The notes: generated from the letters alone by a model not told the origin. Shown: positions 16,474 through 24,556, numbered from the stretch's first letter. The stretch: 32,276 bases of DNA from Candidatus Anammoxibacter sp. (GCA_021777105.1 JAIQZQ010000104.1:1-32276); one strand, 5' to 3'. A program made the numbers and translations.

Positions 16474-17004
16474 GTGGAAAATAAACCAACCCTAAAAAGG
16501 ATAACATCCAAGTCTGTTCTAAAACCTTTCGATTGTGATGTTCCAGATCTGAACGACTTTTTTATTGATGATTCTTTAAATTATCTAAAGCAGCTATTAG
16601 CGGTCACTTATGTTTTGGAAGACGAAACAAACACTATCGCCTATTTTAGTATACTTAACGATAAAATAATAAATAGAGACCCAAAAACCAACCAAACCAT
16701 TTCAAATACACTTGCCCGTAAAATTCCTAATGAAAAGCGGTGGCCATCATACCCATCCGTCAAAATCGCTAGATTTGGCGTTCACAAAAATTACCAAAAT
16801 CTACGCATAGGAAGCAAACTCCTTAATTTCTTAAAACAATTTTTTATAACAAAAAACAAAACTGGTTGCAGATATATGACTGTAGATGCGCATAATGTAG
16901 CAACAGGGTTTTATAGTAATAATGGTTTTAAATTCCTCACTCCAAAAGATGAAACCGAAGAAACCAGGCTAATGTACTTTGATTTAATGACATTTGCCCG
17001 CTAA
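16474..17004 (+). CDS. GNAT-family N-acetyltransferase, probable toxin
   Basis: This 176-aa acetyltransferase has the acetyl-CoA pyrophosphate loop QNLRIGSKLL (residues 108-117) after the strand SVKIARFGVH, and the FYSNNGF motif (146-152) late in the fold. The N-terminal FDCDVPDLNDFFIDDSLNY and YVLEDETNTIAYFSI are typical of stand-alone GNATs that occur with a small upstream partner. TacT-like toxins acetylate charged tRNAs; that activity is inferred here. The start is GTG, since the frame is closed by a stop at 16462-16464 and no ATG lies near. Strongly acidic partner upstream. Confidence 0.8.
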   Translation: MENKPTLKRITSKSVLKPFDCDVPDLNDFFIDDSLNYLKQLLAVTYVLEDETNTIAYFSILNDKIINRDPKTNQTISNTLARKIPNEKRWPSYPSVKIARFGVHKNYQNLRIGSKLLNFLKQFFITKNKTGCRYMTVDAHNVATGFYSNNGFKFLTPKDETEETRLMYFDLMTFAR

Positions 17005-17182
17005 CAATTGAAATTGCAATAAAGAACCTCTGTGGCTCGCGGTCTTGTCTCTGCTTTGCCGGCTTTAGTAATGCCTCTGGACACTTTAAAAGTTTAATAA
17101 TCAAACCGGTTCCAATCCTTGTAAAGCTCAACTTACGTATTAATTCCATTTTGTCTTTAAAATCAATATTCTTTTCCTCCAT
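16937..17182 (-). CDS. Uncertain small ORF or gene remnant
   Basis: This 81-aa ORF has a strong AAGGAG 8 nt before its ATG and a plausible start (MEEKNIDFKDKMELIRKLSF), but its C-terminus runs antisense into the 3' end of the GNAT gene. The later part (KPAKQRQDREPQRF) is encoded by a repeat-like GCAGAGAC...CCACAGAGG stretch. It may be the 5' remnant of a gene truncated by rearrangement. No family is recognised. The remainder of the gap, 17183-17447, shows nothing I can support. Confidence 0.3.
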   Translation of the reverse strand: MEEKNIDFKDKMELIRKLSFTRIGTGLIIKLLKCPEALLKPAKQRQDREPQRFFIAISIVSGQMSLNQSTLAWFLRFHLLE

Positions 17183-17447
17183 TTCATGTACTCCTTAATA
17201 ATCGTTTAAATATTTTGCTTCCAGCAACTTTTATTGCTTTCCAAACCCATTCAAAATAGTTAAAATGGTTGAAAAATTTAGCCAAGGTACGGCAAGAGTA
17301 CAACGGGACAAAGTCAATATTGTCATAAGTTTATTAATGGATAAAAGTTAAGACTTTGTGTTATGTATCTATGTAAAATACATCAAATTTCTAGTATTAA
17401 CATTTATTTTAAAGCATCGGCATTGGACCGGTATTGAAAGATAATGT

Positions 17448-18437
17448 ATGAAAAAGCTATTGCTTAAATCAGTTGTAATCATTTTTGTTATATTTTTCTC
17501 TATGGAGATAGCCTTTGCCTATGAGCAAGGGCGCGCAGAGACCAATGACGGCCAGGTAGCTTTGCGCGGCGCGGATCAAATTGGCATAGTTGGGCAACTG
17601 ACCGGATTTATCTCATCTTTTCACCTTCCAATAGCGGCGGTAGAAGCAAAACCGGAGCCGGCTCAGTGGTTTGACATGTCCAAATTCAACAATTTTGTGA
17701 TAATGATCATCTTTTCCGCAATTGTGCTTTTTTTCATTCGCCATGCCAGACTAGGGGCAAAGATTAAACTGAGAAAGATTAAGGGCCTTGACGCTGTTGA
17801 GGAGGCGTTAGGGCGGTCTACCGAGATGGGCAAACCCGTGCTTTTTGTCCATGGTTTGACTTCGATGGGTAGCGTGTCCACTATTGCGGCGGTTAACATT
17901 CTAGGCAGAATCGCTAAACGTGTGGCTGAATACGACACAACGCTTAAAGTGGTTAATAATGATCCAATAGTTATGTCCGTTAGCCAGGAAGTTGTGAAAG
18001 AGGCTTATATGGAGGTAGGGCGGCCCGACGCTTACAGGGACGACAGCACCTTTCTTGTGGCGGCGGAGCAGTTTCCGTATGTGGCCGCCGTTAGCGGCAT
18101 AATGAAGAGGGAAAAGCCGGCGGCGAATTTTTATATGGGATACTTTTACGCAGAATCTCTGCTTCTGGCCGAAACTGGCGCTTCCACAGGGGCTATTCAA
18201 ATTGCGGGAACAGACTCATACACGCAATTGCCGTTTTTCATCACTACATGCGATTACACATTAATGGGCGAAGAGCTGTACGCGGCCAGCGCATACTTAT
18301 CAAGGGAGCCGTTGCTGCTCGGTAGCCTTAAGGCGCAGGATATAGGCAAAGGCATTCTTATTGCCGTGCTTTTGGCAGGCACGGCGTTGGCGTCGTTTGG
18401 AATTAGTTTTATTACACATATTTTCAGGGCGCACTGA
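17448..18437 (+). CDS. DUF6754-type membrane protein
   Basis: This 329-aa protein has a hydrophobic N-terminal segment (about 4-24), a membrane helix at about 84-102 and a C-terminal helix at about 300-322. Between the last two lies a conserved soluble domain containing GKPVLFVHGLTSMGSVSTIA, NNDPIVMSVSQEVVKEAYME and SGIMKREKPAANFYMGYFYA, then ASTGAIQIAGTDSYTQLPFF. I recognise this as the DUF6754 family, whose function is unknown. It is the first gene of a run of four membrane proteins on the same strand and probably forms a complex with them. The ribosome-binding site is weak. A repeat copy lies between this gene and the next. Confidence 0.75.
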   Translation: MKKLLLKSVVIIFVIFFSMEIAFAYEQGRAETNDGQVALRGADQIGIVGQLTGFISSFHLPIAAVEAKPEPAQWFDMSKFNNFVIMIIFSAIVLFFIRHARLGAKIKLRKIKGLDAVEEALGRSTEMGKPVLFVHGLTSMGSVSTIAAVNILGRIAKRVAEYDTTLKVVNNDPIVMSVSQEVVKEAYMEVGRPDAYRDDSTFLVAAEQFPYVAAVSGIMKREKPAANFYMGYFYAESLLLAETGASTGAIQIAGTDSYTQLPFFITTCDYTLMGEELYAASAYLSREPLLLGSLKAQDIGKGILIAVLLAGTALASFGISFITHIFRAH

Positions 18438-18457
18438 TATACGGAATGCGGAGGTTG

Positions 18458-18498
18458 TTGGAATTTACCCTTTAGGGTTTTATTTCATACAGAAAACG
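18458..18498 (+). repeat. Dispersed palindromic repeat, copy 3 (partial)
   Basis: TTGGAATTTACCCTTTAGGG and the following TTTTATTT match 11911-11938 exactly, with the hairpin ACCCTTTAGGGT at 18467-18478. It sits in the 122-bp gap inside the membrane-protein gene cluster and may attenuate or process the transcript there. Confidence 0.75.
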
Positions 18499-18559
18499 GA
18501 TTGATGATACAGCCGAAATTTGGCGTTTATTTTTATGATCACACTTTTAGGGAACGGAT

Positions 18560-19213
18560 TTGAACTTTTTTAAAAGAACATTGCCTTTGGCAATTGCGTT
18601 TATTATGGGCGTTATGATGACCGGGCAATATTATGTTCCCAGCAAAGCTTCTCAGGCCTTGCTTGAAGTGACGATAAGATGGGACAGGATTATTGCCGGT
18701 TTTGCCGTGTTTATCGGCGCTTACAGCCTTTTTCACTTGCATTGGGGCAAGATAAGGCAAAAGGTTGCCGGCTGGGGGTATAGCGTTTTTGTGTTTATCG
18801 GAGCTTTCGGCACTATAGCGTTCGGTCTTTACAACGGCGGCGAACTGTTTTGGAACGACAAACAAGACAACACCATGTTTGACTGGATCTATGCTTATAT
18901 CCAGGTGCCGGCCGGCGCGACAATATTTTCAATTTTGGCCTTTTTTATAGCTTCAGCGGCGTACAGGACGTTTAGAGCCAGAACCTGGGAATCTACCATA
19001 TTATTAATAACAGCGGTGCTGGTTATGATAGGCCGCGTGCCTCTCGGCGCGTTGATTTCACAACACATACCGGTGGTGGCCGATTGGATAATGGCTGTGC
19101 CTAATCTGGCCGCAAAGCGCGGGATTTTGCTGGGCGTGAGCCTTGGCGCTATTGCGACTTCGCTTAAGATTATATTCGGCATAGAGAGGGCGTATTTGGG
19201 AGGTGATGATTAG
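18560..19213 (+). CDS. Six-helix membrane protein of the DUF6754 cluster
   Basis: This 217-aa protein has about six hydrophobic segments (residues 7-27, 36-56, 70-92, 110-132, 143-165 and 190-210) separated by short loops. No enzyme or transporter motif is recognised. The start is TTG at 18560 with AGGGAA 6 nt before it; the nearby ATG at 18535 is out of frame. Its stop codon directly abuts the TTG start of the next gene, so the two are translated from one mRNA. A role together with the DUF6754 protein is inferred from position only. Confidence 0.7.
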   Translation: MNFFKRTLPLAIAFIMGVMMTGQYYVPSKASQALLEVTIRWDRIIAGFAVFIGAYSLFHLHWGKIRQKVAGWGYSVFVFIGAFGTIAFGLYNGGELFWNDKQDNTMFDWIYAYIQVPAGATIFSILAFFIASAAYRTFRARTWESTILLITAVLVMIGRVPLGALISQHIPVVADWIMAVPNLAAKRGILLGVSLGAIATSLKIIFGIERAYLGGDD

Positions 19214-20020
19214 TTGGAACGACTTCTGAACATTGACCGCAGGATACTGTTTTTGCTTGTGTTTATAGCCGTGGTAGTCTCATTGCTGCTTAAATTTGAG
19301 CTGCCTATTGTTGCGACCATGCCTGTAAAACATATATATAACAAGATAGACACGCTGGATGAAAACAGCCATTTGCTCCTGGCGCTCGATTACGATCCTT
19401 CGTCCAAGGAGGAGTTGCATCCAATGGCTATTGCGTTGCTTCATCACTGTTTTAGCCGCAATATTAAAGTTTTAGGGCTGACATTATGGCCTGGAGGTGC
19501 CGGGTTGGCTGAAAATGCGTTTGTCACTACCGCAAAGGATTACGGCAAGGTATCCGGCAAGGATTACGTTTACTTTGGTTACAAGCCAGGGCAGGCTTCG
19601 CTCATAATAAATATGGGTGAAAACATCTATTCCGCATTTCCAAAAGACTATTACGGGAACAAAACCGAGGGGTTGCCCGCGCTTAAAGGCGTAAAATCAT
19701 TAAAAGAGATTGATTATGTTATAGATCTTGCGGCCGGGCAGACGATTGAAACGTGGATTGCATACGGCAAGGAGAAATATAAATTTGATATGGCCGCGGG
19801 ATGCACGGCTGTTATAGGGCCTGATTTATACCCCTTTCTCCAATCCGGCCAGTTAAACGGCTTAATGGGCGGCTTAAAAGGGGCCGCTGAATACGAATCC
19901 CTTATCAACAAACCGGCAAATGCGACTCGCGGCATGCGGCCGCAAAGCGTAGCTCACGCTTTGGTTATTGTGTTTGTAATAATCGGAAATGTCCTCTATT
20001 TTGCGAATAGGAAGAAGTGA
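19214..20020 (+). CDS. Membrane-anchored protein of the DUF6754 cluster
   Basis: This 268-aa protein has a signal-anchor helix (about 10-31) and a C-terminal helix (about 246-264) followed by NRKK, enclosing a soluble domain of about 210 residues that would lie outside the cytoplasmic membrane. The domain has an alpha/beta look (HLLLALDYDP, NIKVLGLTLWPGG, DYVIDLAAGQTIETWI) but no family I can name. The start is TTG, placed immediately after the previous stop and preceded by a near-perfect Shine-Dalgarno, GGGAGGTGAT, about 10 nt upstream. This supports tight coupling with the six-helix protein. Confidence 0.7.
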   Translation: MERLLNIDRRILFLLVFIAVVVSLLLKFELPIVATMPVKHIYNKIDTLDENSHLLLALDYDPSSKEELHPMAIALLHHCFSRNIKVLGLTLWPGGAGLAENAFVTTAKDYGKVSGKDYVYFGYKPGQASLIINMGENIYSAFPKDYYGNKTEGLPALKGVKSLKEIDYVIDLAAGQTIETWIAYGKEKYKFDMAAGCTAVIGPDLYPFLQSGQLNGLMGGLKGAAEYESLINKPANATRGMRPQSVAHALVIVFVIIGNVLYFANRKK

Positions 20021-20092
20021 GGAATGATAACAAATGGTAGATGACGGAAAATATAACCTTCTGATATTCTACCTTGAAAACATTAAATCATC

Positions 20093-20842
20093 ATGAAAAA
20101 TAAAACAGGTTTTACAGTAATAATTGGTTGTGTTGCTTTGTTTTTTATAACCAACATCTATTTGATATCGTCAGGCCATTTGGCCGTCTCGGCCAGTGGA
20201 TTCGGCGTTATTGTGGCCGCGGGTTTGACGCTGGCGATGTACAGTTTTCTTTATAAAGACACCCCTGTCTTTAAAATAGCGGAAAATCTCTATGTAGGGG
20301 TGTCGCTTGGTTACACAATCATAATCACCTGGTACAACTTTCTCAAACCGGATCTTTACGACCCCTTAATTGTCCCTTTTTTTTCATCGGATCCGGCAAT
20401 CAAGCCAAAATATTCGTTAATTGTCCCTTTTGTGCTTGGATTGTTTATTTTAACGCGGTTTTCGCGCTCATTTTCATGGTTGAGCAGGTGGTCGTTTGCG
20501 TATATTGTTGGATTAGGGGCCGGTATCGGCATTCCCCGCGTTATCTCAGCGTTTTTGCTTGAGCAGATTGAGCCTTCCATTAAACCCGTGTTCACTGATG
20601 GAGAAGGTATTTTATCATCCATAAACACACTTTTAATACTTTTAGGCGTTGTTTCCGTCCTGTTCTACTTCTTTTTCTCGGTTGAGCATAAAGGCGTTCG
20701 GGAAAGGATATCGCAAATAGGAATCTGGTTCCTTATGGTCTCTTTCGGCGCTTCATTTGGGTATACCGTAATGGGCAGAATGTCGTTATTAATTGGACGC
20801 GCCCAATTTTTAATGAAAGACTGGCTGGGAATATTGCAGTGA
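20093..20842 (+). CDS. Polytopic membrane protein of the DUF6754 cluster
   Basis: This 249-aa protein has about seven or eight hydrophobic segments, including one near residues 8-28 and one near 190-212. No motif of a known permease is seen, and it lacks the EAA loop expected in an ABC permease of the Opp/Dpp type. Its last codons overlap the GTG start of the OppD-like ATPase by 4 bp (GTGA), a strong sign of translational coupling between this membrane protein and an ABC ATPase. The gap to the preceding gene is 72 bp. Confidence 0.7.
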   Translation: MKNKTGFTVIIGCVALFFITNIYLISSGHLAVSASGFGVIVAAGLTLAMYSFLYKDTPVFKIAENLYVGVSLGYTIIITWYNFLKPDLYDPLIVPFFSSDPAIKPKYSLIVPFVLGLFILTRFSRSFSWLSRWSFAYIVGLGAGIGIPRVISAFLLEQIEPSIKPVFTDGEGILSSINTLLILLGVVSVLFYFFFSVEHKGVRERISQIGIWFLMVSFGASFGYTVMGRMSLLIGRAQFLMKDWLGILQ

Positions 20843-21795
20843 CAAGTCCGGTAATTGAGGTAAAAGGCCTGAAAACACGTTTTTTTACCAATACAGAGAC
20901 CATAGACGCCGTTAATAAGGTCGATTTTACGGTTCCACATAGCTCTACTTTTGCTATCGTCGGCGAAAGCGGATCAGGCAAAAGCGCCACAGCCCTCTCA
21001 ATTATGCGCCTTATTCCAAAATTTTCCGGCAAAATAATCGAAGGCAGCGTTATGTTCGGCGGCAGGGATATCCTTACGGTTTCGGAAAAAGAGATGACAA
21101 ATATCCGTGGGAAGGAGATAGGCATGATCTTTCAGGAACCCATGACGTCGTTAAACCCAGTTATGAGGATTGGAGATCAAATTAGCGAAGTCGCGATGTT
21201 TCACGACAAGCTTACAAAAACACAGGCAAGAGATAAAACAACTGAAATGCTCAATACACTTGGGATTTCGTCTCCAAAGACGCGATACGCCGAATATCCG
21301 CATCAAATGTCAGGCGGAATGAAACAGAGAATAATGATTGCCATGGCCCTGATCTGTTCGCCCAGGCTTCTAATTGCTGATGAACCTACAACCGCCCTTG
21401 ATGTAACAACTCAGGCGACAATAATTGATTTAATTAAGAGATTGCAAATGACTTTAAAGATGTCTATAATGTTCATTACTCACGATCTGGCTATTGTTGC
21501 TGAAATTGCAAATTACATCGCTGTTATGTACGCAGGCAGGTTTGTGGAACTTTGCGGGGTAAATACATTTTTTAAAGAAGCAGGGCATCCGTACTCATTA
21601 GAGCTTTTGGAGTCTTTATCCCTTGAAGGCAAAAAGCGGGAAACTAACGTTTCCGTTTTAAACGATAAAAGACCTCAAAGTGGTTGCGCTTATAGAAACA
21701 GGTGCGCTAAGGCAATAGATGCGTGCCGTCTGGAAGAACCTGCGCTTGACGAGATAAGCGATGGACATTTTGCGGCTTGCTGGGCATTTAAATAA
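20839..21795 (+). CDS. OppD/DppD-type ABC transporter ATPase
   Basis: This 318-aa ATPase has Walker A GESGSGKS (residues 42-49), Q-loop FQEPMTSLNP, signature MSGGMKQR, Walker B LLIADEP and switch THD. The C-terminal oligopeptide/dipeptide extension has the CAYRNRC...C...C pattern that binds a 4Fe-4S cluster in this family. In peptide transporters OppD pairs with OppF on an OppB/OppC pore. Here neither pore subunit nor a binding protein is present, and the gene starts inside the stop region of a polytopic membrane protein. GTG start. The matching OppF-like gene lies 552 bp downstream. Confidence 0.93.
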   Translation: MTSPVIEVKGLKTRFFTNTETIDAVNKVDFTVPHSSTFAIVGESGSGKSATALSIMRLIPKFSGKIIEGSVMFGGRDILTVSEKEMTNIRGKEIGMIFQEPMTSLNPVMRIGDQISEVAMFHDKLTKTQARDKTTEMLNTLGISSPKTRYAEYPHQMSGGMKQRIMIAMALICSPRLLIADEPTTALDVTTQATIIDLIKRLQMTLKMSIMFITHDLAIVAEIANYIAVMYAGRFVELCGVNTFFKEAGHPYSLELLESLSLEGKKRETNVSVLNDKRPQSGCAYRNRCAKAIDACRLEEPALDEISDGHFAACWAFK

Positions 21796-21834
21796 TTTAT
21801 CTGGTTTCGACAAACAGAATAGGAACACTAATAT

Positions 21835-22233
21835 ATGTCAAAGGGAAATGTGCTTGTTATTGATGATGAAGAGCTGATGTGCGACCTCATAGAGCAAGTG
21901 CTTGAAATGAAAGGTTATACCGTCACAACTATCACCAACAGTGTCGAAGCGCTGGAAGAGATTAAACTCAGAAAAAACTACGATATAATAATAGCCGATA
22001 TAAGGATGCCTAAAGTCTCGGGCATCGACCTTTTAAGGGCTTCAAACCAGCAAAACCTGAACTACCAGTTTATTTTAATCACCGGGTTTTACAGCCTACT
22101 CTCGCCGGACATACTAAAATCGCTAAATCCTTTTGGTTTTGTAAAAAAACCGTTTGATATAAACACACTTATTTCAACGGTTGAAAAGGCCCTTGTTAAA
22201 AAGAAAGAGCTTGAAGCCGGCGATGCCGGGTAA
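21835..22233 (+). CDS. Stand-alone response regulator receiver
   Basis: This 132-aa single receiver domain (CheY-like) has the acidic pair DDEE near residue 10, phospho-acceptor Asp55 in IIIADIRMP, LITG for the Thr/Ser switch and FVKKPF for the conserved Lys. No output domain follows. It lies between the two Opp-type ATPases on the same strand, 39 bp after the first. Insertion of a receiver into an ABC ATPase pair is unusual and suggests either phosphorylation control of the module or an intermediate in a phosphorelay with the kinases elsewhere in the window. Confidence 0.9.
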   Translation: MSKGNVLVIDDEELMCDLIEQVLEMKGYTVTTITNSVEALEEIKLRKNYDIIIADIRMPKVSGIDLLRASNQQNLNYQFILITGFYSLLSPDILKSLNPFGFVKKPFDINTLISTVEKALVKKKELEAGDAG

Positions 22234-22268
22234 ATGAGCGCTTGCCTGCTTTTCTGCTAAGGTGAAAA

Positions 22269-22287
22269 TTATCCCCGGATGGGATAA
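22269..22287. repeat. TTATCCCC hairpin repeat, copy 2
   Basis: TTATCCC (22269-22275) pairs with GGGATAA (22281-22287) around CGGAT. The upstream bases (CTTGCCTGCTTTTCTGCTAA) resemble those before copy 1 at 15463. It lies in the gap between the receiver gene and the OppF-like gene. Confidence 0.6.
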
Positions 22288-22347
22288 ATGATAAATAGCG
22301 ATATCGTCCGCGGTTTAAGTTTTCGCTAAAAAAAGCGACCTTCACAA

Positions 22348-23304
22348 ATGCTGCTTGAAGCAAAAAACCTTAAAAAATTTTATTCAAACCAGGCAAAAAA
22401 TAGAGCTTCAAGCGTTCCTCCAGCTGTTAACGGCGTCTCATTCACCATTGACAGAGGAAAGACTTTGGGGCTTGTGGGCGAAAGCGGCAGCGGCAAAACC
22501 ACCACCGGCAAATTAATCCTTCGTCTTATCGAGCCTTCCGAAGGCAAAGTATTCTTCAAAGGCCAATCAATATTAGACCTTTCAAAAAAGGCGATGATCG
22601 GCAAACGAAAAGAGATGCAGATCATTTTTCAGGATCCATACGGCTCACTCAATCCCAGGATGACTATCGGCTCCATTCTCAGCGAACCGTTTGAAATCCA
22701 CCAAAAAATGAAAAAGAGCGAGCGCGTTAAAGCGTCAATTGAGCTGCTCAACAAAGTCGGCCTTTCAGCCAACGTCCTAAACAACTATCCCCATGAATTC
22801 AGCGGCGGTCAACGCCAGCGCATCTGCATTGCAAGAGCCATAGCGCTAAAACCCGATTTTATTGTGTGCGACGAGCCGGTTTCCGCCCTTGATGTATCAA
22901 TTAGGGGCCGTATTATAGACCTTCTGGAGGAATTGCAGGAGGACTTTAACATCTCATACCTGTTCATTGCGCACGACCTTGCCGCCGTCAAACGCATAAG
23001 CGACAATGTCGCGGTTATGTTTCGCGGCAAAATAGTTGAGACGGCTGAAACAAACTCTTTTTACAACAATCCTTTGCACCCATACTCGCAAGACCTTATC
23101 GCCGCCGCGCCGGTTCCCGATCCAAACGCAAAACCCAACCGCGCGCGTAAAATAATCGACAACGCAAATGATCAATCCTCAAACGGCGCCGGATGCGATT
23201 ACGCCGGCCGATGCTCCATGGCAATAAAAGAGTGCAAACTCAAAACCCCCGAACTCAGAGAAGTTGAAACAGGCCATTTTGTAAGTTGCGATCTGGTTGG
23301 TTGA
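22348..23304 (+). CDS. OppF/DppF-type ABC transporter ATPase
   Basis: This 318-aa ATPase has Walker A GESGSGKT (residues 44-51), FQDPYGSLNPRMTIG after the Q-loop, signature FSGGQRQR, Walker B FIVCDEP and the HDL switch. The C-terminal extension has CDYAGRC...C and a final VSC, again matching the 4Fe-4S site of the Opp/Dpp ATPases. NPRMTIG is typical of OppF rather than OppD, so the two genes make a proper heterodimer. It ends the gene run that began at 17448; no permease follows. The ribosome-binding site is weak. Confidence 0.93.
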   Translation: MLLEAKNLKKFYSNQAKNRASSVPPAVNGVSFTIDRGKTLGLVGESGSGKTTTGKLILRLIEPSEGKVFFKGQSILDLSKKAMIGKRKEMQIIFQDPYGSLNPRMTIGSILSEPFEIHQKMKKSERVKASIELLNKVGLSANVLNNYPHEFSGGQRQRICIARAIALKPDFIVCDEPVSALDVSIRGRIIDLLEELQEDFNISYLFIAHDLAAVKRISDNVAVMFRGKIVETAETNSFYNNPLHPYSQDLIAAAPVPDPNAKPNRARKIIDNANDQSSNGAGCDYAGRCSMAIKECKLKTPELREVETGHFVSCDLVG

Positions 23305-23309
23305 GGCTG

Positions 23310-23330
23310 TTACTGGTTACTGGTTACTGG
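23310..23330 (+). repeat. Tandem heptamer repeat, three TTACTGG units
   Basis: TTACTGG is repeated three times exactly at 23310-23330, just after the OppF-like stop codon. The following ATG resembles the ACTGGATG core of the repeat at 39-147. A slippage repeat is the simplest reading. Confidence 0.7.
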
Positions 23331-23390
23331 ATGTGTTTTTTACCAACTGCCACTAAAAAAGCTTTCATTTCACAGTCTATTTCATAAAAT

Positions 23391-23419
23391 TTGCTTATAC
23401 TATTAAACAATAGTATAAT
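23391..23419 (+). promoter_or_regulatory. Promoter with palindromic operator for the XRE/NTase pair
   Basis: TTGCTT (23391-23396) and a perfect TATAAT (23414-23419) are 17 bp apart. A 9-bp perfect inverted repeat, TATACTATT-AAAC-AATAGTATA (23396-23417), fills the spacer and overlaps the -10 box. This is where an autorepressor should bind, and the first gene encodes an HTH protein. Confidence 0.75.
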
Positions 23420-23456
23420 ATATATTTAACAACGCAAACAATAGGCAGGATTAATA

Positions 23457-23828
23457 ATGGTAAATTACAAAATTGCTAATGATATTATTGCTATAAGAAA
23501 GAGCCTTAAAATGAACCAAACCGAATTCGGCAAGATGATCGGCGTTAACCAGAAGATGGTCTCACACCTTGAATCCGGCAAGGCCGGCTATACTCTGAAA
23601 TTGTTGGAAAAAATTGCGGATTTAACCGGAGCCGGCCTTGAAGTCTCTTTAAAATTTCGTCAAAAAAAACTTAAAAAAGAAGAGAATTTAAACTCGGAAG
23701 TAACACCGGAAGAGCGAGAAGAGATACGAAATAATATAAAGTGGTTTAGCCGTCTGGACCCTGTTCAAAAAATCCGCGCGGTTGAATTAAACAATAGAGC
23801 CACAAGGAAAATGTTAAATGGAAGCTGA
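23457..23828 (+). CDS. XRE-family HTH regulator, probable antitoxin
   Basis: This 123-aa protein has a helix-turn-helix of the Cro/C1 (XRE) type in residues 8-60, including MNQTEFGKMIGVNQKMVSHL and an ESGK turn, followed by a charged C-terminal tail (residues 70-123) that may bind the partner. It overlaps the nucleotidyltransferase gene by 11 bp and is expressed from a promoter covered by a perfect palindrome, as expected for an autoregulated antitoxin. It is distinct from the COG5340/AbiEi antitoxin type in being a short HTH. An AGGA lies about 6 nt before ATG. Confidence 0.82.
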   Translation: MVNYKIANDIIAIRKSLKMNQTEFGKMIGVNQKMVSHLESGKAGYTLKLLEKIADLTGAGLEVSLKFRQKKLKKEENLNSEVTPEEREEIRNNIKWFSRLDPVQKIRAVELNNRATRKMLNGS

Positions 23829-24291
23829 AAATTTTATAGACCCTATTGAGTTTATAAAAGAGTTAAACAACGGCAAAGTAAAATACTTGCTTATAGGCAG
23901 ACAAGCCCTTGTTCAATACGGGGCGCCGTTGCAATCTTTTGATTATGACTTTTATATTGCCCCGGAACTTGATAATCTTGAGAAAATAGTCAAAATTGCG
24001 AACAAACTTAATATGGAAATTGAGCCTCACCATCCCCAAAAAGCGCTTAAGCTTGCCATATATTCAGATAATCTTAAAGTTGACATTTTCAGAGCTCGAA
24101 AATATCCCATTGAAGGCGGGTTTCTGTTTTTTGAAGAACTTTATGAAAACCGAACCGTCTTTAAAAAAGACAATTTCAAAATAAACGTCCCCAACCTGCT
24201 GGATCTGCGCAAAACCAAACTAACAAGAACCACGACAAAAGACAAAGAAGACATTAAATACATTGACGAGCTTATTTTAAAGCTTGAGTAA
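23818..24291 (+). CDS. Nucleotidyltransferase-fold protein, probable toxin
   Basis: This 157-aa protein has the polymerase-beta-type nucleotidyltransferase core: LLIGRQALVQYG (residues 24-35), FDYDFYI with Asp42 and Asp44, and a third acid, Asp89, in KVDIFRA. The usual GG/GS after the first strand is GR (Gly27-Arg28), an unusual change at the nucleotide-binding turn. The C-terminal LLDLRKTKLTRTTTKDKEDI is typical of AbiEii/MenT-like and DUF6036-like enzymes. These toxins transfer nucleotides to tRNA or proteins; the target here is unknown. The 11-bp overlap with the HTH gene supports a toxin-antitoxin pair. Confidence 0.78.
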   Translation: MEAENFIDPIEFIKELNNGKVKYLLIGRQALVQYGAPLQSFDYDFYIAPELDNLEKIVKIANKLNMEIEPHHPQKALKLAIYSDNLKVDIFRARKYPIEGGFLFFEELYENRTVFKKDNFKINVPNLLDLRKTKLTRTTTKDKEDIKYIDELILKLE

Positions 24292-24556
24292 GTTGCATCT
24301 ATTCATCGTGAGATTGCCTGAAAAAAAGTATGCATTTCTCTCTTTTCTACTCATATACTTTAATATTGACGGCAAACAATCGAATGTGGATAATAACCCC
24401 AAATAAAACATTTTCATTGATTCTAAGATTCTGCTTTATCTGACTGCCTGTTTATTGTTGACAAGCTTCAACAATCATGTGGCTCGCCGATATTTGCCAC
24501 CAATATTCTATTTTGTAACCAAGTTATTTTTGTGCTAGCCCTAAGGAGTAAGCAAA

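Noticed and set aside
24458..24500. Possible sigma-54 or sigma-70 promoter (TTGACA, then TGGC...TTGCC) before the TRAP receptor gene
   Set aside because: The GG-to-GC spacing is 13 rather than 10, and no -10 box lies at the right distance from TTGACA.
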